33,491 bases of DNA. Source: Lachnospiraceae bacterium. Lineage in GTDB: Bacteria; Bacillota; Clostridia; Lachnospirales; Lachnospiraceae. How positions within the stretch are numbered: the first letter of the stretch is position 1; the number at the start of each line of letters is the position of its first letter. The stretch lies in contig JAJBTX010000111.1 of assembly GCA_020860645.1 (NCBI GenBank), forward strand, positions 1-33,491. The letters are read 5' to 3'. The position numbers were made by a program, and so were the translations under genes. Positions 32,118 to 33,491 of this stretch are shown here, in pieces. Below the pieces are notes generated by a model, which saw only the letters and a list, made by a program, of their open reading frames with translations, did not search any database and was not told where the DNA came from.

Positions 32118-32315
32118 AGTAAAATATATGAATAAATATCGTTAATCATGCATTTTGCGTGCAACTAAGCCTGTATGAGCACACAGGCCGGGGCGAATAC
32201 GGCGGCGATTGCGGGATGAGTGCACCTATGTGCAACTGTGCTGAAAGCACGTTTCATGGATGGTAAGGCGTCGTAACAGCGGAGCAGAGGAGACTATGCT
32301 GGACAAAAGGGGGCG

Positions 32316-32340
32316 GGGCTGCCGGGAGTCCCGGCAGCCC
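32316..32340 (-). terminator. terminator of the Cys-rich mini-protein gene
   Basis: A perfect 11-bp stem, GGGCTGCCGGG-AGT-CCCGGCAGCCC, 18 bases after the stop of the minus-strand gene. On that strand it is followed by CGCCCCCTTTTG, giving a short U-run. Confidence 0.6.
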
Positions 32341-32357
32341 GCAGAGAGCGTCGCGCG

Positions 32358-32591
32358 TCAGCAGCAGGAGCTGCCGCAGCCGCCGAAGCCGTTCCCGCAG
32401 AACAGGAGCAGAAGGATGATCCAGATGCAGCTGTTGTCACCACAGCCACAGCCGTCGCCGCCGAAGAGGCCGTTCCCGTTTCCGCAGCATTCGCTCAGAA
32501 GAATCAGGATGCAGATCCAGGTGCAGCAGGAGCTTCCGCCGAAGAGCCCGCCACTGCAGCCGCAGCCGTTTCTCGAACTTAAATCAGCCAT
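32358..32591 (-). CDS. Cys/Gly-rich small protein (HCB-type)
   Basis: 77 residues with 14 Cys and many Gly, carrying two imperfect repeats: a Gly/Cys stretch followed by a short hydrophobic segment (CTWICILILLSECCGNG and SCIWIILLLLFCGNGFG). It resembles the small high-cysteine proteins annotated in clostridia as chorion-class HCB protein; the name is historical and no role is known. GGAGGTTATC precedes the ATG on the minus strand and a strong hairpin follows the stop. It is divergent from the phospholipase-like gene. Confidence 0.75.
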   Translation of the reverse strand: MADLSSRNGCGCSGGLFGGSSCCTWICILILLSECCGNGNGLFGGDGCGCGDNSCIWIILLLLFCGNGFGGCGSSCC

Positions 32592-32645
32592 ATGATAACC
32601 TCCAAAATCTATTTACACTTCATCATATGCAGGAAATTTATTTTG

Positions 32646-32654
32646 TGTTATACT
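32646..32654 (+). promoter_or_regulatory. extended -10 promoter of the phospholipase C-like gene
   Basis: TGTTATACT, an extended -10 element (TGn then TATACT, 32649-32654), with a weak -35 TATGCA 17 bases upstream (32626-32631). It lies 40 bases before the ATG in the divergent gap. Confidence 0.5.
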
Positions 32655-32694
32655 GGGGACGTCAGTGGGAAATCTATAGAAGAGGAGTAAGGAA

Positions 32695-33489
32695 ATGCCC
32701 GCAGCTTATGCACATTATCGATTTGGAAAAAAGGTTTACGGGGAGCTTCCCGAGAAGGAGCGGCAGGTCATCCGGCAGGCGAAGGACGCCTTTCTGCTCG
32801 GACTGCACGGCCCGGATCTTCTGTTTTACTACCTTCCCATCTGTAAAAACCGGATCAATCAGCAGGGAAGGCGGATTCACCATGAGATTGCGGCGGATTT
32901 TTTCGAGCGCGGCAGAGAGGAATACCGGAGGGAGCCGGATGCGGCGCTGCGGGCCTATCTGTACGGATATATCTGTCACTTTATTCTGGACAGCGAGTGC
33001 CACCCCTATGTCAGCTATTATATGGAGGAAAAACAGGTCGGGCATATTGAGATCGAGACCGAGCTGGACCGCTATCTGAGGGAGCTGGACGGGCGCGATC
33101 CGCTCCATTATGTGCCGATTCACCATCTGATCAGCCGCGCGCACACGCGGGAGCAGATTTCCAGGATGTATAAGCGCGTTTCTCCTTGCCAGATCGCTGT
33201 TTGCATCCATGGTTTTCGCCGGACGCTGCGCTTTTTTACCTGCGAGAATCCTTGTAAGGCAAGAGTGCTGAAAAGCATTTCCCATGGGCTGCGGCTGGAG
33301 CGGGGGCTTGGCGGCCTCATCATGAACGGCGAGGTGAACCGGTTCTGCCAGGAGAGCGATCTGTTTCTGGAGGAGAGGCTGGAGAGGGGCGTCGCGCTGG
33401 CCGCGGCGGAGATTCGGAATTACAGCCGCGCGCTCGATGAAAACGCGCTTTTGTCGGCGCGGCTTTATCGGAATTACGATGGATTCTAA
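32695..33489 (+). CDS. zinc-dependent phospholipase C family protein
   Basis: 264 residues, complete. Helical, with a series of His/Asp metal ligands as in the Zn_dep_PLPC family: AHYRFG, LGLHGPDLLFYY, RRIHHEIA, YGYICHFILDSECHPYV and HIEIETELDRYL. There is no signal peptide, so a cytoplasmic hydrolase is more likely than a secreted toxin-like phospholipase. GAGGAG lies 9 bases and AAGGA 1 base upstream of the ATG. The stop is at the end of the window. The reaction is unknown; these intracellular members are common in Lachnospiraceae. Confidence 0.85.
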   Translation: MPAAYAHYRFGKKVYGELPEKERQVIRQAKDAFLLGLHGPDLLFYYLPICKNRINQQGRRIHHEIAADFFERGREEYRREPDAALRAYLYGYICHFILDSECHPYVSYYMEEKQVGHIEIETELDRYLRELDGRDPLHYVPIHHLISRAHTREQISRMYKRVSPCQIAVCIHGFRRTLRFFTCENPCKARVLKSISHGLRLERGLGGLIMNGEVNRFCQESDLFLEERLERGVALAAAEIRNYSRALDENALLSARLYRNYDGF

Positions 33490-33491
33490 GG

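Noticed and set aside
32260-32595. Plus-strand Gln/Pro-rich ORF
   Set aside because: It is the antisense of the Cys/Gly-rich gene, which has a proper ribosome site and terminator.
1-33491. CRISPR arrays, tRNA/rRNA genes, insertion sequences
   Set aside because: No regularly spaced repeats, cloverleaf, rRNA or transposase sequence was seen.

Overview
This window is a near-complete Wood-Ljungdahl (reductive acetyl-CoA) pathway locus from an acetogenic Firmicute. The G+C-rich coding sequence, strong Shine-Dalgarno sites, A+T-rich promoter islands and flanking small proteins (DUF4317 type, a Cys/Gly-rich 'HCB' type) suggest a Lachnospiraceae-like clostridium. That assignment is an inference from gene content; no rRNA or other taxonomic marker is present.

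Layout. (1) 1-1874: the 3' part of a metal exporter-like membrane protein, a Fur-family regulator and a histidine phosphatase. (2) 1875-5458: a sigma-A promoter and a three-gene methylene-THF reductase operon (MetV-RnfC fusion, MetV, MetF). (3) 5459-9756: a second promoter of the same design, then nickel handling and CO dehydrogenase (His-rich protein, CooT, CooC, CooS/AcsA, second CooC). (4) 9781-19684: acetyl-CoA synthase AcsB1, corrinoid protein subunits AcsD and AcsC, methyltransferase AcsE, a second acetyl-CoA synthase AcsB2 and the corrinoid reductive activator, separated by several intercistronic hairpins. (5) 19687-23852: a DUF3786 protein, then the methyl-branch genes fhs, fchA and folD. 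(6) 23856-25391: a PucR-type regulator. (7) 25325-33489: apparently unrelated flank: ABC-F ATPase (minus strand), EF-G-like GTPase, CLC transporter, a short DUF4317 protein, two small minus-strand genes, a Cys-rich mini-protein and a zinc-dependent phospholipase C-like protein.

How it works together. Formate is ligated to THF by Fhs. FchA makes methenyl-THF and FolD reduces it to methylene-THF. MetF/MetV/RnfC2 reduces that to methyl-THF. AcsE moves the methyl group to the corrinoid protein AcsCD, which the RACo-like activator keeps reduced. CooS makes CO from CO2, and AcsB joins CO, methyl and CoA into acetyl-CoA. Formate dehydrogenase, the Rnf or Ech complex, phosphotransacetylase and acetate kinase are not in the window.

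Most notable points: two acsB genes that are nearly identical over the catalytic C-terminal half but divergent over the CODH-docking N-terminal domain; a FolD lacking the cyclohydrolase residues (Lys to Ala, Gln to Phe) beside a dedicated cyclohydrolase; matching C-tract/G-tract palindromes inside the spacers of the MTHFR and CODH promoters; Rex-like palindromes in the leaders of the MTHFR, CODH and fhs units; and a possible 20-codon leader peptide before the ABC-F gene.
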